A DNA stretch of 64,000 bases from Micromonospora mirobrigensis (GTDB lineage Bacteria > Actinomycetota > Actinomycetes > Mycobacteriales > Micromonosporaceae). The notes under the pieces were generated by a model, which worked only from the letters and a program-made list of their open reading frames with translations, did no database searches and was not told the DNA's origin. Positions 6,817 to 15,006 of the stretch are shown here, in pieces (position 1 is the stretch's first letter; each line of letters starts with the position of its first letter). Where the stretch lies: positions 434,001 to 498,000 of the forward strand of contig NZ_FMCX01000003.1 in the NCBI RefSeq assembly GCF_900091555.1, given 5' to 3'. A program made the translations under genes and the position numbers.

Positions 6817-7797
6817 ATGCGCTACACCACTCTCGGATCCACCGGCCTCGAGGTGTCCGCTCTCTGCCTCGGCTGCATGAGCTACGGCGAGCCCGGCCGC
6901 GGCCCGCACCCGTGGTCACTGCCGGAGGACCAGGCCCGCCCGTTCATCCGGCAGGCGATCGAGGCGGGGATCAACTTCTTCGACACCGCCAACGTCTACT
7001 CCGACGGCACCAGCGAGGAGATCGTCGGCCGGGCCCTCAACGAGTACGCCCGCCGCGAGGAGGTGGTCATCGCCACCAAGGTGCACGGGCGGATGCGGCC
7101 CGGGCCGAACGGCGCCGGCCTGTCCCGCAAGCACATCATGACCGAGATCGACAACAGCCTGCGCCGGCTCGGCACCGACTACGTGGACCTCTACCAGATC
7201 CACCGGTTGGACCCCGGCACGCCGCTGGAGGAGACCCTCGAAGCGCTGCACGACCTGGTCAGGGCCGGCAAGGTCCGCTATCTCGGGGCCTCCTCCATGT
7301 ACGCGTGGCAGTTCGCCAAGGCGCTCTGGCTCGCCGACGCGCACGGCTGGACCCGGTTCGTGTCCATGCAGCCGCACTACAACCTGCTCTACCGGGAGGA
7401 GGAGCGGGAGATGCTGCCGCTCTGCGCTGACCAGGGCGTCGGGGTCATCCCGTGGAGCCCGCTGGCCCGGGGCCGGCTGACCCGCGACTGGGACGAGACC
7501 ACCGAGCGGTCCGGGACGGACGAGTTCGGTCGTACCCTCTATGCCGGCACCGAGGCCGACGACCGGCGGGTGGTCGACGCGGTCGCCGCCGTGGCCGCGG
7601 CGCGCGGCGTGCCCCGCGCGCAGGTCGCGCTCTCCTGGCTGGCCGACCGGCCCGGCGTCACCGCGCCCATCGTCGGCGCCACCAAGCCGCACCACCTCAC
7701 CGACGCCGTCGCCGCCCTCGACCTGCACCTCACCGACGAGGAGAACGAGACGCTGGAGAGCCCCTACCGGCCACACCCGGTCCTCGGCTTCTCCTGA
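6817..7797 (+). CDS. Aldo/keto reductase
   Basis: 326 residues with a complete AKR TIM barrel. The N-terminal hairpin leads into LGSTGLEVSALCLGCMSYG. The catalytic tetrad is visible: Asp and Tyr in FFDTANVYSDG, Lys in VIATKVHG and His in LYQIHRLD. NADPH-binding elements near the end are IPWSPLARGRL and APIVGATKPHHL. The closest general type is the AKR11/YhdN-like group of NADP oxidoreductases; the substrate is unknown. ACGGAGC lies 9 bases before the ATG at 6817, which is why longer upstream starts were rejected. Confidence 0.9.
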   Translation: MRYTTLGSTGLEVSALCLGCMSYGEPGRGPHPWSLPEDQARPFIRQAIEAGINFFDTANVYSDGTSEEIVGRALNEYARREEVVIATKVHGRMRPGPNGAGLSRKHIMTEIDNSLRRLGTDYVDLYQIHRLDPGTPLEETLEALHDLVRAGKVRYLGASSMYAWQFAKALWLADAHGWTRFVSMQPHYNLLYREEEREMLPLCADQGVGVIPWSPLARGRLTRDWDETTERSGTDEFGRTLYAGTEADDRRVVDAVAAVAAARGVPRAQVALSWLADRPGVTAPIVGATKPHHLTDAVAALDLHLTDEENETLESPYRPHPVLGFS

Positions 7798-7846
7798 GTA
7801 CGCCGGCTCATGTGCCAGCGATGCCGCCCGGGCCACGCTGGGCGGC

Positions 7847-8275
7847 ATGACCAAAACGTCGACACCCGCGCCCCCGCGCCACGGCGCTCCGGTCGTGGGA
7901 CTTCTGGTGCTGCTCTGGGTGGGCGGCCTGCTCGCCCTCGGGTGGTGGTTGTTCACCATCGGGATGGAGCAGTGGGCCGCCTCGTACTCCCCAGGGGACG
8001 CCGGTTCGGCGGACCTGGGCCGGCGGGCGTCCGACGCCGCGGTGTTCCTCGGCCTCCTCGCGGCGGGTGGGCCGCTGCTGATCGCCCTGGTGGCGTCCGA
8101 GATGCGGCTCAGGCGCACGGCGATCGGGTTCCTGGTGCTGGCGGTCGCGGTCGGTGTACCCGCGCTGGCGCTGGGCGCGGTCGCCTACCGCGATCCGAGC
8201 CCGCCTCCCCCGGCGACGACGGTGCCCGGCTGCCGCGAACTGAGCGGCGGCGACACCCGCTGCCCCGGCGGCTGA
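7847..8275 (+). CDS. Integral membrane protein, unknown function
   Basis: 142 residues with about three transmembrane segments: 16-37 (VVGLLVLLWVGGLLALGWWLF), 66-84 (AVFLGLLAAGGPLLIALVA) and 93-113 (AIGFLVLAVAVGVPALALGAV). The tail is periplasmic-like with Pro and two Cys (PGCRELSGGDTRCPGG). It lies about 50 bases after the aldo/keto reductase gene but without coupling. No named family recognised. Confidence 0.65.
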   Translation: MTKTSTPAPPRHGAPVVGLLVLLWVGGLLALGWWLFTIGMEQWAASYSPGDAGSADLGRRASDAAVFLGLLAAGGPLLIALVASEMRLRRTAIGFLVLAVAVGVPALALGAVAYRDPSPPPPATTVPGCRELSGGDTRCPGG

Positions 8276-8289
8276 CCCGCCGCGCCCGC

Positions 8290-8997
8290 TCAGCTCCCGA
8301 GCACGACGAACTCGTTGCCGTCCGGGTCGGCCAGCACGATCACGCCGGCCGCGCCGGCCCCCACCCGGGTCGCCCCGAGCGAGACCAGCCGGTCGACCTC
8401 GGCCCGCTGGTCGCCGCCGGTCGGCGTGAGTTCGAAGCGCTGCGGGTTGCGTACCTCCTTGGCGGCCACCGGCGGGCCGCCCCACGCCACCTTGGTGCCG
8501 CCGTGCGGCGACTGGACCGCGGTCTCCTCGTCGGAGTCCCAGACCAGCGGCCAGTCCACCGCCGCGCTCCAGAAGAGGCCGACCTGGCGGGTGCCGTCGC
8601 AGGCCACCTCGCCGAACGGGCCGCAGCCGGCGAGGTAGTTGTTCTCCGGCTCGATCACGCAGAACGCGTTGCCCTCCGGGTCGGCCAGGACGATATGCCT
8701 CTCCTCCGGGAGCTGCCCGACGTCGAGGTGAGCGGCGCCGAGCCGCAGCGCCGCCGCCACCACCCGCTGCTGGTCGCCGACGGCGTCGCTGGTCACGTGC
8801 AGGTGCAGGCGGCGGTGCGGCCCGCCCTCGTCCGGACCGGCCGGGACGAAGCGGAGGCCGACCTGGGTGTCCGTGCCGGGCAGCAGCGCTCCCCGGGCGT
8901 CCTCGACCACCTCCCGGCCGAGCAGGCCGGCCCAGAACCGGGCCAGGCGGGTGGGGTCGTCCGCGTCGAAGGCCACCGTCAGCGTTCGTGAGAGCAT
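8290..8997 (-). CDS. Two-domain VOC (glyoxalase/bleomycin-resistance-like) protein
   Basis: 235 residues with two tandem VOC modules of about 115 residues. Module 1 runs from LTVAFDADDPTRLARFWAGLLG to HIVLADPEGNAFCVIEPEN. Module 2 ends GVIVLADPDGNEFVVLGS. The ADP(E/D)GNxFxV ends are characteristic of the Glyoxalase_6 subgroup, in which the metal residues are often not conserved, so an enzymatic or a ligand-binding role is possible. Substrate unknown. The gene is convergent with the membrane protein before it. Confidence 0.8.
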   Translation of the reverse strand: MLSRTLTVAFDADDPTRLARFWAGLLGREVVEDARGALLPGTDTQVGLRFVPAGPDEGGPHRRLHLHVTSDAVGDQQRVVAAALRLGAAHLDVGQLPEERHIVLADPEGNAFCVIEPENNYLAGCGPFGEVACDGTRQVGLFWSAAVDWPLVWDSDEETAVQSPHGGTKVAWGGPPVAAKEVRNPQRFELTPTGGDQRAEVDRLVSLGATRVGAGAAGVIVLADPDGNEFVVLGS

Positions 8998-9125
8998 CCC
9001 CGCACCGTAGACACGGGGCAGCGCCGCGCCAACCGGGTTACCGACGCCGCCCCGAGTCGGGTGTCCCCCCGAACAATCCGGCGGAAGAAGGGCTGACCGG
9101 ACCGTTCGCTGGGTATCAGAACGGA

Positions 9126-9314
9126 ATGGACACCGACACCGAACTCTGGCGGACCCTGGCCGACCAGCACCGGCAGCACGACGACGACCCGCGGCGCTGC
9201 CGCGACTGCCAGGCGTACTGGCCGTGCACCTACCGCCTCGACGCGGACCGCCACCTGCTCGCCACCGTCGGCGCGGCCGGCATGCCCGGCCAGCAGCACT
9301 TCGTCTTCGCCTGA
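9126..9314 (+). CDS. Small Cys-containing protein (62 residues)
   Basis: A short, acidic and His-rich helix (ELWRTLADQHRQHDDDP) is followed by CRDCQAYWPCTYR, three Cys in a CxxC...C arrangement that could bind a metal, and a C-terminal hydrophobic/Gly part. Upstream is CAGAACGGA. The pattern resembles small proteins I recall from other actinomycetes, but no function is known to me. Confidence 0.5.
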   Translation: MDTDTELWRTLADQHRQHDDDPRRCRDCQAYWPCTYRLDADRHLLATVGAAGMPGQQHFVFA

Positions 9315-9451
9315 CCGGCCTCGGCCGTCGCCCGTCCGGGTAACCCGGGCCGCCCCCCTCCCGGCCATCGCCGCGTTATCCGGACCAACCGGCACGGCCG
9401 CATGTTACGAATGCCCCAACCCCGGCGCAAAGCCGGCGGAACGGGGACGGG

Positions 9452-10630
9452 ATGATGCCGAGCGGTGCCAGGTTCCTGCGACGGCCCGAGGTGCCGCCGC
9501 AGGCGAACTACCTGGAGCTCTTCTTCGACCTGGTGTTCGTCGTCGCGCTCACCCAACTCTCACGTGGGCTGATCGACGATCTCTCGTGGGAGGGCGCCTA
9601 CCAGACGCTGGTGCTGCTGATGGCGGTCTGGTGGATCTGGAGCATCACCGCGTGGACGACCGACCTTTACGACCCGCAACATCCGACGATCCAGCTGATG
9701 GTCACCGCGACCATGCTCGGCAGCCTGCTGCTGGCGGTCGTGCTGCCCGACGCGTTCGGCGAGCGGAGCCTGCTCTTCGCCGGCACGTACGTCGCCATCC
9801 CGGTCGGTCGCCAACTCTTCCTCGTCCTCGCCCAGCACGGCCACGAGTTGCAACGCAGGAGCATCCGGGTGCTGGCCTGGTTCGCTGTGTCGGCGGTGCC
9901 CTGGATCGGGGGCGCGCTCGTGCCGGGCACCGGGCGTGCGGTCCTGTGGACCTTGGCTCTCGCGGTGGACTACACGGCGGCCGTCGTTCGCTACTCCTTC
10001 CCCGGACTGGGTCGCTCGCCCCGATCCGAGTGGGCGATCGTGGCCGAACACCTGGCCGAGCGGTACCGCCAACTCTTCATCATCGCGCTCGGGGAGTTGA
10101 TCCTGGTCGTCGCGTTGACCCTCGACGGCAGCGACTTCGCGGCTCCACAGATCGCCGCGTTCGTCGTGTCGTTCGTCGGCACCGCGCTGTTCTGGCGCAT
10201 CTACATCCACCGGGCCGGGGAACTGGTGCCGGCCGCCATCGCAGCGGCGTCCGACCGCAACCGCCTCGCGCAGTGGGCAGCGTTCGCCCAACTGATCATG
10301 TTGGCTGGCATCGTCGCCACCGCCGTGGGTGACGAACTCGTCATCGCCCATCCACTCGGACACACCCCACCGGCCTGGGTCGCGGTCATCCTCGGCGGAC
10401 CCGCACTGTTCCTGGTCGGCCGGGCCGGCTTCGAATACACGGTGTTCGCCCGGGTGTCCCGGCATCGGCTGATCGGCCTGCTCGCGCTGGCCGCCCTGAC
10501 ACCCGCGATGCCGCTCGGGCCGCCGCTGCTGGCCGCCCTCGCCGCGACCACGGTTCTGGCCGGGACTGCCGTCGCCGACGCAGCCCGCTCCCACGGGCGG
10601 AGACCCGAGCCACCGTCCCCACCGACCTAG
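9452..10630 (+). CDS. Low-temperature-requirement A (LtrA) family membrane protein
   Basis: 392 residues and about ten to eleven transmembrane helices. The N-terminal signature NYLELFFDLVFVVALTQLSR is the hallmark of the LtrA family (PF06772). Further conserved elements are WWIWSITAWTTDLYDPQHP and the AEHLAERYRQLFIIALGELIL region. LtrA was named from a Listeria cold-growth phenotype; the biochemical function is not established. ATG at 9452 (a second ATG follows at 9455) after ACGGGGACGGG. It ends about 36 bases before the left repeat of the arsenic island. Confidence 0.85.
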   Translation: MMPSGARFLRRPEVPPQANYLELFFDLVFVVALTQLSRGLIDDLSWEGAYQTLVLLMAVWWIWSITAWTTDLYDPQHPTIQLMVTATMLGSLLLAVVLPDAFGERSLLFAGTYVAIPVGRQLFLVLAQHGHELQRRSIRVLAWFAVSAVPWIGGALVPGTGRAVLWTLALAVDYTAAVVRYSFPGLGRSPRSEWAIVAEHLAERYRQLFIIALGELILVVALTLDGSDFAAPQIAAFVVSFVGTALFWRIYIHRAGELVPAAIAAASDRNRLAQWAAFAQLIMLAGIVATAVGDELVIAHPLGHTPPAWVAVILGGPALFLVGRAGFEYTVFARVSRHRLIGLLALAALTPAMPLGPPLLAALAATTVLAGTAVADAARSHGRRPEPPSPPT

Positions 10631-10666
10631 CGGGCCGTGGCACGGAAGGCAGCGCGGGCGGCCGGT

Positions 10667-10693
10667 GCCGGACTCAGACGTTGAAGCGGAACT
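10667..10693. repeat. Left attachment-site repeat (attL-like)
   Basis: 27 bp identical to 12361-12387, beginning GCCGGACTCAGACGTTGAAG. On the minus strand it encodes the ychF C-terminal residues FRFNV and stop, but here it is not attached to any ychF gene. It therefore marks the far end of the inserted DNA. Confidence 0.8.
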
Positions 10694-10822
10694 TGGACCG
10701 GCAGTCCCGTGACCTTCAGCAACGTCGTCCCCGCGCTGCTAGGGCATCTTCCGCTCCCTCGTCATCTCGCGCCGGTTGACGGCGTTTGACGCTGTCTTGT
10801 GCCCCCGTTGTGCCCCAGCACT

Positions 10823-10856
10823 GCGCGCCCGCCTTCTAGACAGAGGACGGGCGCGC
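10823..10856 (-). terminator. Hairpin downstream of the CadI/ArsI gene
   Basis: A 9-bp stem (GCGCGCCCG with CGGGCGCGC) extended by CCT/AGG pairing inside the loop, located 14 bases after the stop of the minus-strand gene at 10870. Confidence 0.55.
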
Positions 10857-10869
10857 GAGGGCGTAGTGA

Positions 10870-11328
10870 TCAGCAGCAGGTCGATGCGGCCCCGCTGGTG
10901 GCCGGCTCCTTCTCGGCGGCTGGGGTGCAGCACGCGCTTTCGGTGGCCTTGTCCAACTGCGCGGAGTCGGCCTTGACGGTGTAGACCTCCCACGGCTCGT
11001 TACCGGGGCCACGTACCCACACCTTGTCCTGGAGGGCGTAGCAGCACTCGGTGTTGTTCTCCTCCAGCGTGATCAGGCCGGAGTCGGTCAGTCGCTTGGT
11101 GGCGGCGATGACCTCGTCCGTGCTGAACACCTCGACGCCCAGGTGGTCCAGCACGGTGGGCTGGCCGGCCTCACCCTCAAGGAGCACCAGCTTCAGCGGC
11201 GGGTTCTCGATGGCGAAGTTGGCGTAGCCGGGGCGACGCTTCGCCGGCTCGACGCCGAACAGCGTGGAGTAGAAGGCCACGGAGCCTTCGAGGTCGGACA
11301 CGCGCAGGGCGAGCTGGACACGGGACAT
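10870..11328 (-). CDS. arsI/cadI: ArsI/CadI-family VOC protein (arsenic/cadmium-inducible, possible C-As lyase)
   Basis: 152 residues. A VOC dioxygenase fold opening MSRVQLALRVSDLEGSVAFYSTLFG and KRRPGYANFAIENPPLKLVLLE. The family's vicinal cysteines are present (C95-C96 in NNTECCYALQDKVWV), with candidate metal ligands Gln5, His62 (LDHLGVEV) and Glu114 (WEVYTV). ArsI members cleave trivalent organoarsenicals by Fe(II)-dependent C-As bond scission; CadI members are known mainly as metal-induced. A Cys-rich tail (ESACC, STCC) is extra. AGGAGG precedes the start. It shares the divergent control region with arsR through the small gene upstream. Confidence 0.85.
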   Translation of the reverse strand: MSRVQLALRVSDLEGSVAFYSTLFGVEPAKRRPGYANFAIENPPLKLVLLEGEAGQPTVLDHLGVEVFSTDEVIAATKRLTDSGLITLEENNTECCYALQDKVWVRGPGNEPWEVYTVKADSAQLDKATESACCTPAAEKEPATSGAASTCC

Positions 11329-11347
11329 GACTGCCTCCTGATCGGGT

Positions 11348-11494
11348 TCAGCGGATGTGGCTGACGAGAGCGGTGGCGCGGTTGCGCTGGTAGTGGGCGT
11401 CGGCGCGACAGGCCGCAGTGCACACCTGGCCGCACGAGTCGCAGAACCTCACGGCTTGGGCGTCGGCGTGGCGACGCCGGAACAGCTTGATCAT
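11348..11494 (-). CDS. 48-residue Cys-rich small protein in the arsenic cluster
   Basis: It begins MIKLFRRRHADAQAVRFCDS and continues CGQVCTAACRADAHYQRNR, ending LVSHIR. Four Cys in a CxxCxxxCxxxC arrangement with a nearby His suggest metal or metalloid binding. GGAG precedes the ATG by a few bases. It is the first gene on the minus strand after the ArsR operator and lies 19 bases before the CadI/ArsI start, so the two form an operon. Function not known; it could be a small metallochaperone, which is inference. Confidence 0.6.
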   Translation of the reverse strand: MIKLFRRRHADAQAVRFCDSCGQVCTAACRADAHYQRNRATALVSHIR

Positions 11495-11549
11495 CGCTCC
11501 GGCCCTTGCCTAGATGTTTTTCGAAGCAGGACCCACGTTGCCTCCTGTT

Positions 11550-11563
11550 TTGAAATCTGTCAA
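11550..11563. promoter_or_regulatory. Candidate ArsR operator
   Basis: TTGA (11550-11553) and TCAA (11560-11563), 6 bases apart, lie in the only A/T-rich patch of the divergent region, about 10 bases before the arsR start codon. TTGA-N6-TCAA half-sites resemble those of many ArsR/SmtB repressors. It would control both directions. Confidence 0.5.
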
Positions 11564-11572
11564 GCTAGAAGA

Positions 11573-11947
11573 ATGTCGAAACAAGAGCTGCCGGTAGCGG
11601 ACCTCAACGCGGTGGCCTGCTGCTCGCCGATTGCGGTCCGCCCGATGAACGCGGAGCAGGCCGCCGTGGTCGCACCGCTATTCAAGGCCCTCGGTGACCA
11701 GGTCCGGCTGCGACTGATGTCGATGATCGCCTCGGTGCCCGAGATCTGCGTCTGCGACCTGACTCCCGCCTTCGACCTGTCCGGGCCGACCATCTCCCAC
11801 CACCTCAAAGTGCTGCGCGAAGCCGGCCTCGTTGACGCTGAGCGGCGCGGCACCTGGGTTTGGTATCGGGTGAAGCCGGAAGCGTTCCGCCAGCTCGGCG
11901 CGCTGCTGGAGATCTCCGCCGCCCCGGCCGGCAGCAGCGCCGGCTGA
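11573..11947 (+). CDS. arsR: ArsR-family metalloregulator
   Basis: 124 residues with a winged helix: LFKALGDQVRLRLMSMIASV, then ISHHLKVLREAGLVDAERRGTWVWYRV. Likely As(III)-sensing thiolates are visible: the N-terminal vicinal pair C16-C17 (AVACCSP) and the two Cys of EICVCDLTPAF near the DNA-binding helices. This resembles the actinobacterial/Corynebacterium-type ArsR arrangement rather than the E. coli ELCVCDL-only type. It is divergent from the small Cys gene and CadI/ArsI, and its stop overlaps the broken aquaporin frame. Confidence 0.9.
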   Translation: MSKQELPVADLNAVACCSPIAVRPMNAEQAAVVAPLFKALGDQVRLRLMSMIASVPEICVCDLTPAFDLSGPTISHHLKVLREAGLVDAERRGTWVWYRVKPEAFRQLGALLEISAAPAGSSAG

Positions 11948-12255
11948 GCCTCACCCTGCTCCGGCGGGCCTCGGCGGAGTTCGCCGGCACCGCCCTCCTG
12001 GTGGCCGCCGTCGTCGGCTCCGGCATCGCGGCCTCCCAGCTCTCCCCCACCGACGTCGGGCTCCAGCTCCTGGAAAACGCGATCGCCACCGCCCTGGCCC
12101 TGGGCGCGCTGATCCTGACCTTCGGGCCGATGTCCGGGACGCACTTCAACCCGGTCGTCTCCACCGCCGACTGCAGGGTGAGTCGGTCATCGTGGTCGCC
12201 GAACGGCTGGGGCACGAGAACGCGACTCTGGTCCTGTCGACCTACGGGCACCTGA
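11944..12255 (+). pseudogene. Truncated aquaporin (MIP/AqpS-like) gene fused to integrase sequence
   Basis: Codons after the arsR stop read SLTLLRRASAEFAGTALLVA and continue to GPMSGTHFNPVVS, the first transmembrane helices and first NPA-type loop (NPV) of a MIP-family channel, a family found with ars genes as As(III) exporter. Homology stops at about 12173. Beyond it the frame reads through integrase DNA to a stop at 12253-12255. The overlap that would normally give an ATGA start is CTGA here, so initiation is also doubtful. Non-functional. Confidence 0.75.
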
Positions 12256-12347
12256 TGCCGGACTCGGAGGAACGCACCCGCCGCGCGGTCGATGAGGCAT
12301 GGGGTTGTGCCCCAGGTGTGCCCCCGAGCCAAGACCCAACGCCCTGA
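12174..12347 (+). pseudogene. C-terminal fragment of a tyrosine recombinase (integrase)
   Basis: In the +1 frame relative to the aquaporin remnant, the translation contains VVAERLGHENATLVLSTYGH and then LMPDSEERTRRAVDEAW. The HxxR/LGH-STY box and the terminal Tyr are those of phage-type integrases of actinomycete integrative elements. Everything upstream of this helix, including the first catalytic Arg, is missing. It ends 13 bases before the right attachment repeat, the usual position of int relative to att. Confidence 0.8.
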
Positions 12348-12367
12348 CCTGCCACAACGGGCCGGAC

Positions 12368-13453
<1,086 letters not shown>

Positions 13454-13523
13454 GGGCGGCCAGTCTACGCGGCCGACCCCGCCCGACTCCGACCAGCACA
13501 GCCGCCGGCGGGCCGAAGACCGC

Positions 13524-14255
13524 TCAGCCGAGCACCCGGGGCGTGATCACCGTCTCGGTCACCGTGCCGTCGTCGCCCCGACGCAGCTCGTACGCCGCCA
13601 CCCCGGCCCGCTCGGCGACCGCCTCGGCCAGCCGGGTGCCCCGGTAGACCAGCCCCACCCCGTCGTCGGTGCAGTGGCTCACCGGCAGCGTCCCGTCGGC
13701 CACCAGCCGGTGCATCAGCGGCCGGCGCTGCGCCTCGCTGTCGTAGTGGACCCCGTTGCCGTACGGCAGCCAACCCAGCCCGTCGGTGAACGACCGCAGC
13801 TCCGGGCCGTAGCTGTCGGTGGCCCCGCCGACGTGCCAGCAGATCGAGCCGGCGGAGACGCCGCCGAGCACCACCCCGGCCTCCCAGCACTCGCGGAGGA
13901 TCTCCCCCAGACCGTGCGCCCGCCACACCGCGCAGAGGTTGGCCACGCTGCCGCCACCGACCCAGACGACGTCCTGGGCGAGCAGGTGGGCCCGCACGTC
14001 GTCGACGTTGGGCATCGGGAAGAGCGCCAGGTGCGACGATCGGTAGCGGGTGCCGGCGAAGGCGGCGTACCAGACGGTGAGCGAGGTGGGCTGGTCGCCG
14101 ACGGCCTGGTTGAGGTAGCAGATCCTCGGTTCGGCGGCGCCCGACAGGTCGGCCAGCAGGTCGAAGACCGGGCCGGGAGCGGCCACCCAGGGGCCGCGCC
14201 CGCGCGACGAGAAGCCCATGCTGGTGGCGACGATGGTGGGTTCGCTGGCGGGCAT
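13524..14255 (-). CDS. Peptidase S51 family (dipeptidase E-like)
   Basis: 243 residues. The alpha/beta core includes VVWVGGGSVANLCAVWRAHGL and the nucleophile elbow GGVSAGSICWHVGG with the catalytic Ser in GxSAGS; the downstream segment PYGNGVHYDSEAQRR may contribute the catalytic His/Asp. S51 enzymes hydrolyse Asp-X dipeptides in the cytoplasm, while relatives are cyanophycinases; the specificity here is unproven. GGAGAGG lies 7-12 bases before the ATG at 14255, which excludes the much longer upstream reading. It is probably transcribed together with the gene that precedes it. Confidence 0.85.
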   Translation of the reverse strand: MPASEPTIVATSMGFSSRGRGPWVAAPGPVFDLLADLSGAAEPRICYLNQAVGDQPTSLTVWYAAFAGTRYRSSHLALFPMPNVDDVRAHLLAQDVVWVGGGSVANLCAVWRAHGLGEILRECWEAGVVLGGVSAGSICWHVGGATDSYGPELRSFTDGLGWLPYGNGVHYDSEAQRRPLMHRLVADGTLPVSHCTDDGVGLVYRGTRLAEAVAERAGVAAYELRRGDDGTVTETVITPRVLG

Positions 14256-14314
14256 GTCGTTCCTCTCCGTCGGGTCAGTGATCATCCTGCGCCACCGTCG
14301 GCCGACCCGCCGGG

Positions 14315-14830
14315 TCAACCGGCCAGACGCCAGCCCACCTCGCCGCCACCGGCTGCCGCGTCCTCCACGCCACCCGGGATGTCCCCGGCGCCGGCCGCCG
14401 GCCGCCCGGGGTCGACCGGCGGCGGCAGCGTGCCCGGCGGCAGCTCCGCCGCCGCGGCGAGCGGCAGGGTGAACCGGTGGGCGGCGGCCGGGCCGGCCGC
14501 GTGGGACCGTTCGAGCAGCCAGCGCGCCTCGTCGGCCGTCCAGCCCAGCCCGGACCGGCCGGCGATCTCCCGGACCAGGCGCAGGCCGACCCGGGTGTCG
14601 TCGTCGTAGAAGCGCATGCACCAGTGGTGCGCCCACATGCCGAGCGCCCGCAGCCCGGGACCGTCGAGGGAGCCGGCCAGCCGGCCGCAGGCCGTCTCCG
14701 CGAAGGGCAGCTCCGGGTCGCCGGCCCGGTCCCGCTCGATCGCGCCGTACGCCGCCGACGCCACCACCCGCATCCGGTCGTAGAGGCCCTGCACCACCGC
14801 GCGGTCCAGCTGTGTCCGCCCCGACCGCAT
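14315..14830 (-). CDS. Hypothetical helical protein upstream of peptidase E
   Basis: 171 residues. The first ~125 are predicted helical (LDRAVVQGLYDRMRVVASAAYGAIERDRAG, LRALGMWAHHWCMRFYDDDTRVGLRLVREI) with a conspicuous WAHHWC motif. The last ~45 are Pro/Gly/Ala-rich. GAGGTG is 8-13 bases before the ATG. No family recognised. Same strand as peptidase E with a 59-base gap, hence probably one operon. Divergent from ada-alkA. Confidence 0.6.
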   Translation of the reverse strand: MRSGRTQLDRAVVQGLYDRMRVVASAAYGAIERDRAGDPELPFAETACGRLAGSLDGPGLRALGMWAHHWCMRFYDDDTRVGLRLVREIAGRSGLGWTADEARWLLERSHAAGPAAAHRFTLPLAAAAELPPGTLPPPVDPGRPAAGAGDIPGGVEDAAAGGGEVGWRLAG

Positions 14831-15006
14831 CAGCGGGCACCTCGCCCGGCCACGCTCGCCATCCCCGCACCTTTTCTGACGTTGGTGAACGGGACAGTAG
14901 CCACCACTACCGACACTTTCTCGCGTCCCGCCCCGACCGGCAGCCGCCACGGCCAGGTCCGAATCCCGCCAGCCACCGGTGCTGAGCAGGGGGCATCATC
15001 GTTGGC

